Of a DNA stretch of 64,000 nucleotides, positions 30,906-39,755 are shown one piece after another. Position 1 is the first letter of the stretch, and every line of letters begins with the position of its first letter. The position numbers and the translations under genes were made by a program. The notes beneath the pieces were generated by a model. That model saw nothing but the letters and a program-made list of their open reading frames with translations. It was not told the origin of the DNA and made no database searches. Source of the DNA: Staphylococcus sp. ACRSN (GTDB lineage: Bacteria > Bacillota > Bacilli > Staphylococcales > Staphylococcaceae); contig NZ_JAKRNS010000004.1 of the NCBI RefSeq assembly GCF_022346615.1, forward strand, positions 1 to 64,000, written 5' to 3'.

Positions 30906-33482
30906 ATGCAACGCAAACTTTTATACATATTATTATTTTTAGTTTTATCTTTAATTGGTCACAGTTATATCATTTATCGATTTTTGGTTAATGGTGTTCT
31001 TTTTACCGGTCCAAATGACGGTATGGAACAAATGGTTCCTATTAAAATGTTTTTATTTGAAAACTGGAGTCATGGAAACTGGTTCTACTCAACAAAATTT
31101 GGACTTGGTGGAGATTTTTTCACAGATTTAAGTTATTACTTTTCAACAAACCTATTATTTATATTTAATGTCATTGTTATTGTAATATTAAAATTTTTCA
31201 TCCCACTTCAAACAGATGCGTTTATGTTTTGGATCACGAATGATCTAGTTGTTTCAATTATTAAGGCGACAGTTGCAATGATAGCAACTTTTCTTTATAT
31301 GAAATACATCGCTTTAAATAACAAAATTTCTATATTAACAGCTTTTGTCTTTGTTATTTCGCCTTTATATTTTCGATTCACTGTCTATTGGCCCTTTTTT
31401 AGTGATGTTTTTATTTTACTGCCATTATTATTATTATCAATTGAGCGTGCACTTAAAAAAGGACATATTGGATTATTTATAGTTATAGTTACTATCACTT
31501 TAGTTAATAACTTTTATTTTGCATATTATCAGTTATTAACAGGCTTAATATATTTTGGTGTAAGACTAATTTTTCAACATAAGCATGACATATTATCTCG
31601 AGGCAAAGCATTTAAACTTATATTGATTGCAGCAGTATTAGGGTTATGTAATAGTTTGTTCTTTTTTTACCACAGTTTACAAAGCTACTTAAATAATAGA
31701 CGTATACCCTTTCATGGTCATGTAGATTTGTTTGAACAGTTCAACCAGAACACAAATGTCTTTTACGACAATTATTTAATCGTAGTGCTATTCATTACAA
31801 TTCAAGCTCTGCTATCTTTCAAATTATATAAGCACTATTATTACAGAATCTTTGCATTACTTACAATTGTAGCAATTGTAGCTACGTTCTTACCTTTTGT
31901 CGATCAACTTTTTAATGGGTTTTCAGCACCTCAAAAAAGATGGCATTATTTGTTAGCATTTACATCTGCAGTGACAATTGGACTATATGTAAAATATTTT
32001 CGAACGCTTCATATTTGGAATTATATGACAACGTCAATCATTGCACTCCTAATCATTTTTTTAAGTGCATGGTATTACCATGATTTTGTAGCTTGGTTAT
32101 GGTTTGCACCCATCATTCCATTAATTGGAATGCTTATTTTATTAGTTAAAGAGCCAAATTGGCGTGTGAAACTATCGAATTTTTACATAATTGCAATTAT
32201 ACTTTTAGCTATTTTAGTATCATTTGTCTTCACAAGAAACCAAATTTTCTTTGAAGATCATGTAAATAGAGCAAATCGATATTATGCGAATTCGAGCCTT
32301 TTTAATTCTAACTTACAAAGAAACCTTGTAAACACTATGAACAATCAGAAACGAGAAGACGAACGGATAGATTGGCGTGTAAACGAACAAGATAATACAC
32401 CTATGTATCAGCATTTTAAAGGCATGAGTGTCTATTCAAGTATTTTTGACCACAATATCCTAGACTACTATTATGATGATTTGAAAATTAATTTAAAAGA
32501 AGAATCTGTGAGTCGTTATCAATCAACGAATGGTCGTCAAAATATTGCAAGCCTATTTTCAGAAAAATATTTAATGTTGAAATCATACCAATCCAATGTT
32601 CCTAATAACTTCAAAAAAATTAAGTCTCGCGGTCAATATCAGATTTATGAAAACACATTAAATCTTCCATCAGTTCGTGTTACAAATAAAATATATAATG
32701 CCAAACAATTAACAAATGTATTAGATCGTGAACATGCCATGATAGATGGTGTTGTGATGCAAAATAAAGGACAATCTTATAATCAAAAAGCACGGAATCT
32801 TTTAAATAGTACCCAAATAAAATACGACAATATCAATTCAAAAAATAACAGTCATATAGAGTTATCAAAGTCTACGGGTAGAATTCAATTACAAATTCCG
32901 GAAAACCTAAGAAAAAAATATAAAGATTTCTATATTGATTTACTTGTCAAACGTGGTCAACCCGATAGTAACTATTTAATAGATATCAATGGCTATACAA
33001 ATAATCGACTATACAACAATTCGACATATCGTACCGGTATCAATACACAATTATATAAAACTAAACCAGATAAATATGGCAATATCAATATTACATTTAG
33101 TCCAAGTGGTAATTATATTGTTAATCTAAATGGCTTGTATGGTGAAGATTATCAACAGTTGAAATCAGCACATGAAACAAATCAAAATATAGGACATTAT
33201 AAAGATATTAAAAATGGTGTAAAGGTGAAATTAAATCAACATAAAAAGGGTATAGCAACAATAAATATTCCATATCGTGAAGGAATGACTGCCTATATTA
33301 AAGGACAAAAAGTTAAACCATTTAAAGTCAATTACATGATGACTGGGGTTAAAGTTTCAAAAGATAGTGATGAAATTGTTATCAAATATAGACCTAAATT
33401 TTGGTTTGTTATGTTTTTAATTTCATTCGTAAGTATAACTATTAGCGCTTTATGGGGTAAACGAGTTAAAAATATCAAATAA
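30906..33482 (+). CDS. yfhO: YfhO-family polytopic membrane protein (probable lipoteichoic acid glycosylation), first copy
   Basis: An 858-residue member of the YfhO (PF09586) family, distantly related to GT-C glycosyltransferases. An N-terminal helix is followed by an extracellular loop with GPNDGMEQMVP near residues 37-47, whose acidic residue resembles the GT-C catalytic Asp, and by FGLGGDFFTDLSYY. About 12 membrane helices follow up to residue 445, then a large extracytoplasmic domain (about 450-835) and a last helix with basic end WGKRVKN. In S. aureus and B. subtilis YfhO acts with CsbB and GtcA to add GlcNAc to lipoteichoic acid. AGGAG lies 7 nt before the ATG. A paralogue follows after 45 nt. 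Confidence 0.82.
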   Translation: MQRKLLYILLFLVLSLIGHSYIIYRFLVNGVLFTGPNDGMEQMVPIKMFLFENWSHGNWFYSTKFGLGGDFFTDLSYYFSTNLLFIFNVIVIVILKFFIPLQTDAFMFWITNDLVVSIIKATVAMIATFLYMKYIALNNKISILTAFVFVISPLYFRFTVYWPFFSDVFILLPLLLLSIERALKKGHIGLFIVIVTITLVNNFYFAYYQLLTGLIYFGVRLIFQHKHDILSRGKAFKLILIAAVLGLCNSLFFFYHSLQSYLNNRRIPFHGHVDLFEQFNQNTNVFYDNYLIVVLFITIQALLSFKLYKHYYYRIFALLTIVAIVATFLPFVDQLFNGFSAPQKRWHYLLAFTSAVTIGLYVKYFRTLHIWNYMTTSIIALLIIFLSAWYYHDFVAWLWFAPIIPLIGMLILLVKEPNWRVKLSNFYIIAIILLAILVSFVFTRNQIFFEDHVNRANRYYANSSLFNSNLQRNLVNTMNNQKREDERIDWRVNEQDNTPMYQHFKGMSVYSSIFDHNILDYYYDDLKINLKEESVSRYQSTNGRQNIASLFSEKYLMLKSYQSNVPNNFKKIKSRGQYQIYENTLNLPSVRVTNKIYNAKQLTNVLDREHAMIDGVVMQNKGQSYNQKARNLLNSTQIKYDNINSKNNSHIELSKSTGRIQLQIPENLRKKYKDFYIDLLVKRGQPDSNYLIDINGYTNNRLYNNSTYRTGINTQLYKTKPDKYGNINITFSPSGNYIVNLNGLYGEDYQQLKSAHETNQNIGHYKDIKNGVKVKLNQHKKGIATINIPYREGMTAYIKGQKVKPFKVNYMMTGVKVSKDSDEIVIKYRPKFWFVMFLISFVSITISALWGKRVKNIK

Positions 33483-33527
33483 AATTTATTTTTGAAAAAA
33501 GGAGTATGTTAGAGATGAGGATTATGC

Positions 33528-36143
33528 ATGTTTAGCAAGGTTTGGTCCAATAAATTCTCAAGAATTGTGTGTGTTATATGTATGGGGTTAATTGTTTCAT
33601 TATTCACATTCGCCCCATATATTTATCGTTATATTGCACATGGTATTGTTTTCAGCGGTTCTGGAGATGGTTATAGGCAAATGATGCCTTTTCAAATGTA
33701 TTTGTATGAACATTTCACAAAGTTCAAAAGTTTCTACGATCATTCTTTCGGTTTGGGTGGCGATTATGTAAAAGGTTTATCTTATTACTATGCCACATCA
33801 CCAATAACTGCTGTTAATTTTATTTTTGTATGGTTATTTGAACACATTTTCAATGTAAACCCACATAATATAACGTTTTGGGCTAGTAACCAACTTATTG
33901 TTTCATATTTTAAATCAGTAGTGACATTTATTACTGCTTTTTATTTTTTTAGATATTTAAAAATTAAAATTAATTATACAATTTTAGCTGCATTTTTATA
34001 CAGTACATCAACTGTGCTTATCCATTTTAATTTTACATGGTCGTATTATGGAGATTTATTAATTTTTTTACCATTTTCATTATTAGCAATTGAAAGATTT
34101 TTCAAAGAAAAAAAGTTAGGCTTATTTATTATTGCGATAAGTTTCACTTTGTTTTCCAATTTTTATTTTAGTTATTATGAAGGCATTGTTATTTTTAGTT
34201 ACTATGTATACCGATGTATATTCAAACATCCTGAAGATAAAGTATCAATAAAACAAAAGCTTTTTATTATACCAATTGCAGTATTGTTAAGCGTCATGGT
34301 GAGTATATGGGGATTTTATACAGGTGTTTCTTCATTTTTAAATAACGATCGAGTGAGTAATCCATATTTTAAGACACCAATTTTCACAGATTTTGCAAGA
34401 CAAAAAAACTTTTTTTCCTATGGATTTTACATAACCGTATCACTCATTGCGCTTATAGCATTATTTTCTTTTAAGTTATATAGACATTATTACTATAAAC
34501 TTTTTGCTATAGCCACTTGGATAATGCTTATTGGGTCATTTACACCCTATTTCGATAGCATGTTCAACGGTTTTTCAACACCTGAACGGCGTTGGGTATA
34601 CATTTTTGCGTTAACCACTGCTGGACTCATCGCTATGTTTATTTATCATTTAAATGAACTTAATTTTAATGCGTATATGAGAACAATAATTTTACCTCTC
34701 ATTATTATGGTAGTCAGTCTGTTTCTAAAAAATAATTTACGAATATCTTGGATGGTAATATGTTTCATTTTAATCTTATTCATAGCAGTTATTCTAAAAA
34801 ACAAATATTTATTAGAAAGAAAATCAACCTATTGGATCATCGCTATACTGATAATTATGCAACAAGCTCTGATATTATCAAATGATCATTATAATAACGT
34901 TAAAGGTTACGAATCGACATTAAAAGAGATGTCTGCATCAAAATATAAAAGTCCTGTTTTAACAAAAAAAATCAATCAAATTAATCATGATTATAAATCC
35001 GACCCTTTGAATAGAATTGATTATATGTCTAAATATGGACTTAATTCTCCTATGCTATATCATTTTAATGGCATAGCGCTATACTCTAGTATTTTTGATG
35101 GCGAAATATTGAAATATTACGACAAGACATTACAAATTAACATGTCAATCGATAAAAATAGTACCTATCGCTTACTATCAAATAGAGCTAATTTAATGGC
35201 GTTATGGAACGTTAAAGACCGATTACGCCGTCCCAATGATTTAAATATGCCCTATGGTTTTAAAGTGCAAGATACAATCTATCATACTAAGGATGAACCA
35301 TTTATCCATTCTAAAAATGAAATAAATTATCCGAGCGCACATTTTACAAATAAAGTTTATCGTGATGATGCACTAAAATCACCTATTGATAAAGAGCATG
35401 CTATGCTAAACGGTGTGGTATTTGCTAATTCGAAGCAAAAAGCTACGAGTCACATTAAAAATGCTCATAATTTAATTCATTCATCAACAACTTCACTCCG
35501 TAACGCATATAAAAATGATAAAAATGAAATTACAGTTAATAAAAATGATGGTGGTATCACGTATCATCTCCCTAAATCTATTAGTGACCAATATAAAGAT
35601 ATTTATGTTGAGATGGATGTTGAACTGTTATCACCAAGTAAAAAACATTATATTGGTGTGAATGAATATGCTCAACAACGTAATGAGTTAGAATATAAAT
35701 ATCGTCGTTTTGTTACGCCTGTTACGATGAGAGTTAAATCAAATCAAGACTTAAAAATCAGAATGCCGAAAGGAAAATACCGCTTAAATGTAAAAGGGAT
35801 TTACGGTGAAAATTATAAGCATTTAAGACATGCAGCTAAAACGCTAGACAAGGTTAATATTAAGCAAGACCGTTCTGGATACACAATCCATAGAACTAAT
35901 CATAAAAAGGGCTACATCGTGCTACCAATTGCATATAGCGAAGGTATGAAAGCACAATCTGGAAATGATAAACTATCAGTAAAAAAAGGGAATGGTATTA
36001 TGACTGTGATTCCAGTAGAGAAAAAGCATAATACAATAAAATTGACCTACACACCACCACACACAAAACTATTAATTATTATCACATTAATTGGTGTTAT
36101 TTTAAGTTTCATATTCACAAAAATAATCTATAAGTTAAAATAA
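33528..36143 (+). CDS. YfhO-family polytopic membrane protein, second tandem copy
   Basis: An 871-residue paralogue of the preceding gene with the same plan. It has an N-terminal helix, an extracellular loop with GSGDGYRQMMPFQMY near residues 38-52, FGLGGDYVKGLSYYY, a dozen membrane helices to about residue 455, an extracytoplasmic domain and a C-terminal helix ending KIIYKLK. The copies share landmarks such as KLYRHYYYKLFA, MFNGFSTPERRW and the KEHAMLNGVVF block but differ elsewhere, so the duplication is old. It lies 45 nt after the first copy, in one operon, and its stop codon runs into a bidirectional terminator. The two may act on different acceptors or as a heteromer; this is inference. 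Confidence 0.78.
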   Translation: MFSKVWSNKFSRIVCVICMGLIVSLFTFAPYIYRYIAHGIVFSGSGDGYRQMMPFQMYLYEHFTKFKSFYDHSFGLGGDYVKGLSYYYATSPITAVNFIFVWLFEHIFNVNPHNITFWASNQLIVSYFKSVVTFITAFYFFRYLKIKINYTILAAFLYSTSTVLIHFNFTWSYYGDLLIFLPFSLLAIERFFKEKKLGLFIIAISFTLFSNFYFSYYEGIVIFSYYVYRCIFKHPEDKVSIKQKLFIIPIAVLLSVMVSIWGFYTGVSSFLNNDRVSNPYFKTPIFTDFARQKNFFSYGFYITVSLIALIALFSFKLYRHYYYKLFAIATWIMLIGSFTPYFDSMFNGFSTPERRWVYIFALTTAGLIAMFIYHLNELNFNAYMRTIILPLIIMVVSLFLKNNLRISWMVICFILILFIAVILKNKYLLERKSTYWIIAILIIMQQALILSNDHYNNVKGYESTLKEMSASKYKSPVLTKKINQINHDYKSDPLNRIDYMSKYGLNSPMLYHFNGIALYSSIFDGEILKYYDKTLQINMSIDKNSTYRLLSNRANLMALWNVKDRLRRPNDLNMPYGFKVQDTIYHTKDEPFIHSKNEINYPSAHFTNKVYRDDALKSPIDKEHAMLNGVVFANSKQKATSHIKNAHNLIHSSTTSLRNAYKNDKNEITVNKNDGGITYHLPKSISDQYKDIYVEMDVELLSPSKKHYIGVNEYAQQRNELEYKYRRFVTPVTMRVKSNQDLKIRMPKGKYRLNVKGIYGENYKHLRHAAKTLDKVNIKQDRSGYTIHRTNHKKGYIVLPIAYSEGMKAQSGNDKLSVKKGNGIMTVIPVEKKHNTIKLTYTPPHTKLLIIITLIGVILSFIFTKIIYKLK

Positions 36144-36176
36144 AAAAAGCGATTCCTGAACAGGAATCGCTTTTTT
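36143..36176. terminator. Bidirectional terminator between yfhO copy 2 and rplS
   Basis: A perfect 16-bp stem (36143-36158 with 36161-36176) with a 2-nt loop and A/T runs on both sides serves the converging yfhO (plus) and rplS (minus) genes. Its first base overlaps the yfhO stop codon. Confidence 0.9.
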
Positions 36177-36192
36177 ATATCTTATTTGCTGA

Positions 36193-36543
36193 TTAACGAA
36201 TTTCTTTAATTCTAGCAGCTTTACCACGTAATTCACGTAAGTAGTATAATTTAGCACGACGTACTTTACCACGACGTTTAACTTCGATTGTTTCAATTTT
36301 CGGAGTGTGTAATGGGAATGTACGTTCCACACCAACACCTGAAGAAATTTTACGTACAGTGAAAGTTTCTGAAATACCTCCACCACGACGTTTAATAACA
36401 ACGCCTTCGAATACTTGGATACGTTCGCGAGTACCTTCAATAATACGTACGTGTACACGTAAAGTGTCACCTGGACGGAATGATGGTAAGTCTGTGCGTA
36501 ATTGTGATTGTGTTACTGCTTCGATTAATTTGTGATTACTCAT
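36193..36543 (-). CDS. rplS: 50S ribosomal protein L19
   Basis: L19 sits at the 30S-50S interface. The 116-residue protein shows the signatures [22 protein letters not shown] and [18 protein letters not shown] with the lysine- and arginine-rich C-terminus. It follows trmD after 103 nt holding an L19-type leader RNA, so its expression can differ from that of rpsP-rimM-trmD. A bidirectional terminator ends the unit. Another open frame on the same strand overlaps it and is a shadow. Confidence 0.97.
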   Translation of the reverse strand: MSNHKLIEAVTQSQLRTDLPSFRPGDTLRVHVRIIEGTRERIQVFEGVVIKRRGGGISETFTVRKISSGVGVERTFPLHTPKIETIEVKRRGKVRRAKLYYLRELRGKAARIKEIR

Positions 36544-36551
36544 TATTTTTT

Positions 36552-36635
36552 CTCTCCTTCAACCTATGTTCTTGCCTCGACAAAATATAGCAGCGGATCA
36601 TAGTGATTTTTCGTGTGTCGCACACTTAAAATATA
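36552..36635 (-). ncRNA. L19 leader (cis-regulatory RNA of rplS)
   Basis: The minus strand between trmD and rplS contains ATCCGCTG and, further on, GGCAAGAACATAGGTTGAAGG just before the start. As I recall, these are the conserved blocks of the Firmicutes L19 leader, which is thought to bind L19 for autoregulation. A covariance-model search is needed to confirm it. Confidence 0.6.
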
Positions 36636-36646
36636 TTAGCATAATA

Positions 36647-37384
36647 CTAATCTTTTTTCAATTGCTTTTTATATCTTTCAATAATCTCATTATCTTTTTT
36701 AGTTAATGGATAATCTTTAAGTAAGTCTGAACGTTTTTCAAAAGTACGAATTATTTTTTGCTCATGACGCCATGCATCAATATGGGCATGGTTGCCTGAC
36801 AATAGTACATCTGGTACACCAAATCCTTTAAAATCTCTCGGTCGCGTATATTGTGGGAATTCTAATAAACCATCTTGAAATGAATCGTCAACATGAGATT
36901 GTTGATTGCCGAGTACACCCGGGATTAATCTTACAATTGCATCTGTCATAACCATCGCTGGTAACTCGCCGCCAGTTAAGACGTAATCTCCCATAGAAAT
37001 TTCATCCGTAACTAGATGTTGGCGAATTCTCTCATCGTATCCTTCATAGTGACCACAAATAAATACGAGATGCTCTGCTTCACTTAACTCTTGTGCAATT
37101 TTTTGACTAAAAGGTCGACCTTGAGGGCACATTAAAATCACTCGAGTATCTTCTGATTTCTCTATGCTGTCCATTGCATTAAATACCGGTTCAGGTTTTA
37201 ATACCATGCCTTGTCCGCCACCAAAGGGATAATCGTCAACTTGTCCATGCTTATTTTCCGAAAAATCTCTAAAATTCACAGCATTGACTTGCAACATTTC
37301 TTTTTCTTGTGCACGTTTTAAAATCGAATGATTGAGCACGCCATCAAACATTTCTGGAAATAGTGTTAAATAATCTATCTTCAT
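36647..37384 (-). CDS. trmD: tRNA (guanine-37 N1)-methyltransferase TrmD
   Basis: TrmD methylates G37 next to the anticodon and prevents +1 frameshifting. The 245-residue protein is a SPOUT enzyme: the trefoil-knot SAM site is formed by [12 protein letters not shown] and [27 protein letters not shown], and the conserved [12 protein letters not shown] loop lies upstream. It overlaps the end of rimM by 1 nt (translational coupling). It precedes rplS in the conserved rpsP-rimM-trmD-rplS order. Confidence 0.97.
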   Translation of the reverse strand: MKIDYLTLFPEMFDGVLNHSILKRAQEKEMLQVNAVNFRDFSENKHGQVDDYPFGGGQGMVLKPEPVFNAMDSIEKSEDTRVILMCPQGRPFSQKIAQELSEAEHLVFICGHYEGYDERIRQHLVTDEISMGDYVLTGGELPAMVMTDAIVRLIPGVLGNQQSHVDDSFQDGLLEFPQYTRPRDFKGFGVPDVLLSGNHAHIDAWRHEQKIIRTFEKRSDLLKDYPLTKKDNEIIERYKKQLKKD

Positions 37385-37890
37385 TAATCAAGTAATCCTT
37401 CCATTGGCGTTATTGTAATACTTTTACCTTCAACATCCACATTTTTAACAACATCAGCTATATATGGTATCAAATATTCTTTATTTCCTTTGACTACCCA
37501 AACATCATTGGCTCCTGTTTCAAAAATTTCCGTTACACGTCCAATCGCAGTCCCCTCATCATCAAATACAGTACAACCTATAATATCTGAATAGAAAAAT
37601 TCATTTTCCTCTAATTCGATGGCTTTATGATCTCGTTCTTGAAGTAATGTTGACCCCTTCAAATATTCGATATCATTTATATTATCTATACCTTCAAACT
37701 TAAGCATATGCAATCCTTTATGCATACGATGACTACTGATTTTAAAATCAATTGCTTCTTTACCTACAGGTTGAATTGTGACAATTTCTCCTGGTTGGAA
37801 ACGTGTATCCGTAAAGTCAGAATGCGACTTTATCTTTATCTCACCTTTTACACCATGTGTATTTACAAATTTACCTATTTCAACTTTCAT
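37384..37890 (-). CDS. rimM: 16S rRNA processing protein RimM
   Basis: RimM binds S19 and helps maturation of the 30S head. The 168-residue protein has the N-terminal barrel with [21 protein letters not shown] and the C-terminal PRC-barrel domain with [21 protein letters not shown] and the motif [21 protein letters not shown]. Its stop codon overlaps the first base of trmD. It follows rpsP after an unusually long gap of 384 nt with a terminator, so it may have its own promoter. Confidence 0.95.
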   Translation of the reverse strand: MKVEIGKFVNTHGVKGEIKIKSHSDFTDTRFQPGEIVTIQPVGKEAIDFKISSHRMHKGLHMLKFEGIDNINDIEYLKGSTLLQERDHKAIELEENEFFYSDIIGCTVFDDEGTAIGRVTEIFETGANDVWVVKGNKEYLIPYIADVVKNVDVEGKSITITPMEGLLD

Positions 37891-38208
37891 ACTTTTTCCT
37901 CCGAAAACATTACAATTTAAATTTCTTGTAATGAAACTATATAAAATTCGTAATCCATTATAACATGTATTGTAGGGTCTGTAATTTTAAATCAAGTAAT
38001 ATCGTTTAATCATATAAATTCCAACCATTTCTATGTCAAAAACAAATATTAATCATTTTACCACCACAGTACATCAACATTATTTTATTCAACCTACTTA
38101 CTAAAAATATTAATAACTTTTAAACTTTATCTAATAGGTTTATCGCATAAAGAAAGTTAAAATTATACAAGGGACCATCAACAAAGATAAATTAAATAGT
38201 CAAAATAA
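37891..38208. other. Long AT-rich gap between rpsP and rimM
   Basis: Apart from a TATAAT on the minus strand at 37962-37957 (with a poor TTACAG upstream), a probable rimM promoter, and the rpsP terminator just to the right, I see no gene, repeat or conserved RNA in this stretch. As I remember them, other staphylococci have a similar split between rpsP and rimM, but I cannot check the length. Confidence 0.4.
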
Positions 38209-38249
38209 AAAAGATGATTTCTACCGAATTACAGTAAAAATCATCTTTT
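38209..38249 (-). terminator. Intrinsic terminator after rpsP
   Basis: A 12-bp perfect stem (38209-38220 with 38238-38249), A-rich before and T-rich after, 26 nt past the rpsP stop. It would uncouple rpsP from rimM-trmD. Confidence 0.75.
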
Positions 38250-38274
38250 AAATATCATTAGCTATTGCTAAGAT

Positions 38275-38541
38275 TTATTTTTGTTCGTCAAATTTTTTCA
38301 AGATACCTTCTCTTGATAAAATGTTACGTACTGTATCAGTTGGTTTCGCACCTTGTGATAACCATTTTAATGCTAATTCTTCGTCAATTTTAACTTCTGG
38401 TGCGTTCACATTGTTAGGGTTGTAAGTACCGATTTGTTCGATATTACGACCATCACGTGGTGCACGAGCATCAGCTGCTACAATACGATAGAATGGATTT
38501 CTTTTTGAACCTAAACGTGTTAAACGTAATTTAACTGCCAT
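38275..38541 (-). CDS. rpsP: 30S ribosomal protein S16
   Basis: S16 is an early 30S assembly protein. The 88-residue sequence starts with the signature [25 protein letters not shown], continues with [13 protein letters not shown], and ends in a short variable tail. An RBS AAGGAGCG precedes the ATG. Its own promoter and terminator make it a nearly isolated unit here, upstream of rimM-trmD. On the other side lies the divergent riboswitch cassette, which in S. aureus is absent, so that ffh is its neighbour there. Confidence 0.97.
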   Translation of the reverse strand: MAVKLRLTRLGSKRNPFYRIVAADARAPRDGRNIEQIGTYNPNNVNAPEVKIDEELALKWLSQGAKPTDTVRNILSREGILKKFDEQK

Positions 38542-38591
38542 TTATATTCGCTCCTTTATGTTCTTAGTATTTTTATTTTCTACAAGAAATA

Positions 38592-38620
38592 ATATTAACA
38601 GTTCCTCACTACTTTGTAAA
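38592..38620 (-). promoter_or_regulatory. SigA-type promoter of rpsP
   Basis: Minus strand: TTTACA (38620-38615), 17-nt spacer, TAATAT (38597-38592), about 50 nt upstream of the rpsP start. Confidence 0.65.
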
Positions 38621-38711
38621 GAGTTTTTTCTTTACCAACATCCATTATCTATAAATCAAGTGAGAAACACGCATAGATATAATTCATTTCCTTGAGAAAA
38701 TTGATACAAAC

Positions 38712-38740
38712 TTGACATTAATATTTAAAAACTATACATT
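38712..38740 (+). promoter_or_regulatory. SigA-type promoter of the TPP-riboswitch cassette
   Basis: A perfect TTGACA at 38712-38717, a 17-nt spacer and TACATT at 38735-38740. A start near 38747 places the transcript just before the aptamer. Confidence 0.65.
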
Positions 38741-38763
38741 GAGACTAAATTAAATAATTCATG

Positions 38764-38846
38764 CACTAGGGGTGTTATTAGTAACTGAGATGAGTATTAC
38801 TCAAACCCTTTGAACCTGATCTAGCTTAGACTAGCGTAGGAAAGTG
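38764..38846 (+). ncRNA. TPP riboswitch (THI element)
   Basis: The conserved blocks occur in the correct order: GGGGTG (38769-38774), CTGAGA (38785-38790), ACCCTTTGAACCTGAT (38805-38820) and GCGTAGGAAAG (38835-38845). P1 closes as CACT with AGTG, and small hairpins TGAGT/ACTCA and CTAG/CTAG fill the arms. This is a textbook thiamine pyrophosphate aptamer. It lies upstream of an intrinsic terminator and an SDR gene, which implies repression when TPP is plentiful. Confidence 0.95.
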
Positions 38847-38902
38847 ATACAAATTGACAATGATTTATATAGGTATGAATACCTTAATCATATGCCTTTT
38901 TA

Positions 38903-38939
38903 ATACACAACTTTCCTTGAGAATGTTGTGTATTTTTTT
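38903..38939 (+). terminator. Expression-platform terminator of the TPP riboswitch
   Basis: A perfect 9-bp stem (38903-38911 with 38925-38933) followed by seven T. The segment ACTTTCCT at 38910-38917, in the stem end and loop, is the exact reverse complement of AGGAAAGT at 38838-38845 in the aptamer. Without TPP these could pair and prevent the terminator. A second smaller stem (AGGTAT/ATACCT, extended by ATGATT/AATCAT) lies between. Confidence 0.85.
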
Positions 38940-38969
38940 ATTTAATTTACTAAAATGAGGAGTGAAATA

Positions 38970-39722
38970 ATGAAAAAAACCATTTTGATTACAGGCAGTA
39001 GCAGAGGATTAGGTGCTACCATCGCTAAAACATTGGCATCAAATGACTATAACGTTATTATAAATTATTTTAAAAATAAAGACATGGCAGAAAAGCTTGT
39101 CAGTGAAATCGGACAAGAAAGATCATTAGCAATCCAAGCAGATGTTACAAATCGAGAACAAGTGGATCAAATGATTGCACAAGCCACTCGTCATTTTGGA
39201 AAAATTGATGCTATTGTAAACAATGCGCTTGTCGGATTTAAATTCGATCCTATCGCTCAAAAATCATTCCTAAATTTAAGTTGGCATGATTATCAACAAC
39301 AAATTGATGGAACATTAAAAGGTGCTTTTAATGTTACACAGAGTGTCATAAATCAATTTATAGATAGAAAAAGTGGAACAATTATTTCTATAGGTACTAA
39401 TTTATTTCAAAATCCTGTCGTTCCCTATCATGAATACACAACTGCTAAAGCTGGATTAATTGGATTCACGCGTAATTTAGCTGCTGAATTAGGAAAATTT
39501 GGCATTAATGCTAACGTTGTATCAGGTGGCCTTTTAAAAACAACCGATGCTAGCGCCGTAACGACCGATGATGTATTTGATTTAATTGCACAAACAACAC
39601 CATTACGCCAAGTCACATCACCGCAAGATGTAGCAAATATGGTAAATTATTTAATTTCAGAACAAGCCAAAGGTATTACAGGTCAAAACTTTACAATTGA
39701 TGGCGGTTTAACAATGAATTAA
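38970..39722 (+). CDS. SDR-family NAD(P)-dependent oxidoreductase under TPP-riboswitch control
   Basis: A 250-residue classical short-chain dehydrogenase/reductase. It has the TGSSRGLG cofactor motif at 8-15, NNA at 84-86 (the usual following Gly is replaced by Leu), Ser140 and the catalytic YTTAK at 156-160, and ends with a typical ITGQNFTIDGG segment. It resembles FabG-type 3-oxoacyl reductases, but fatty acid synthesis already has its fabG at 49192-49929. The start MKKTILITG has AGGAG at 7 nt. It is the first gene behind the riboswitch and precedes a flavin monooxygenase by 33 nt. A role in oxidising or reducing a thiamine-related or sulfur heterocyclic compound is inferred only from context; the substrate is unknown. 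Confidence 0.85.
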   Translation: MKKTILITGSSRGLGATIAKTLASNDYNVIINYFKNKDMAEKLVSEIGQERSLAIQADVTNREQVDQMIAQATRHFGKIDAIVNNALVGFKFDPIAQKSFLNLSWHDYQQQIDGTLKGAFNVTQSVINQFIDRKSGTIISIGTNLFQNPVVPYHEYTTAKAGLIGFTRNLAAELGKFGINANVVSGGLLKTTDASAVTTDDVFDLIAQTTPLRQVTSPQDVANMVNYLISEQAKGITGQNFTIDGGLTMN

Positions 39723-39755
39723 AAGTAAAAACGTAATGGAGGAATAAATACTACT

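Noticed and set aside
36135-36470. 111-residue open frame on the minus strand overlapping rplS
   Set aside because: It is a shadow in another frame of L19; no family features, and it has no RBS of its own.
38970-39722. SDR gene as a second fabG for fatty acid synthesis
   Set aside because: The fab cluster has its own fabG, no FapR site is near this gene, and the TPP riboswitch points to another role.
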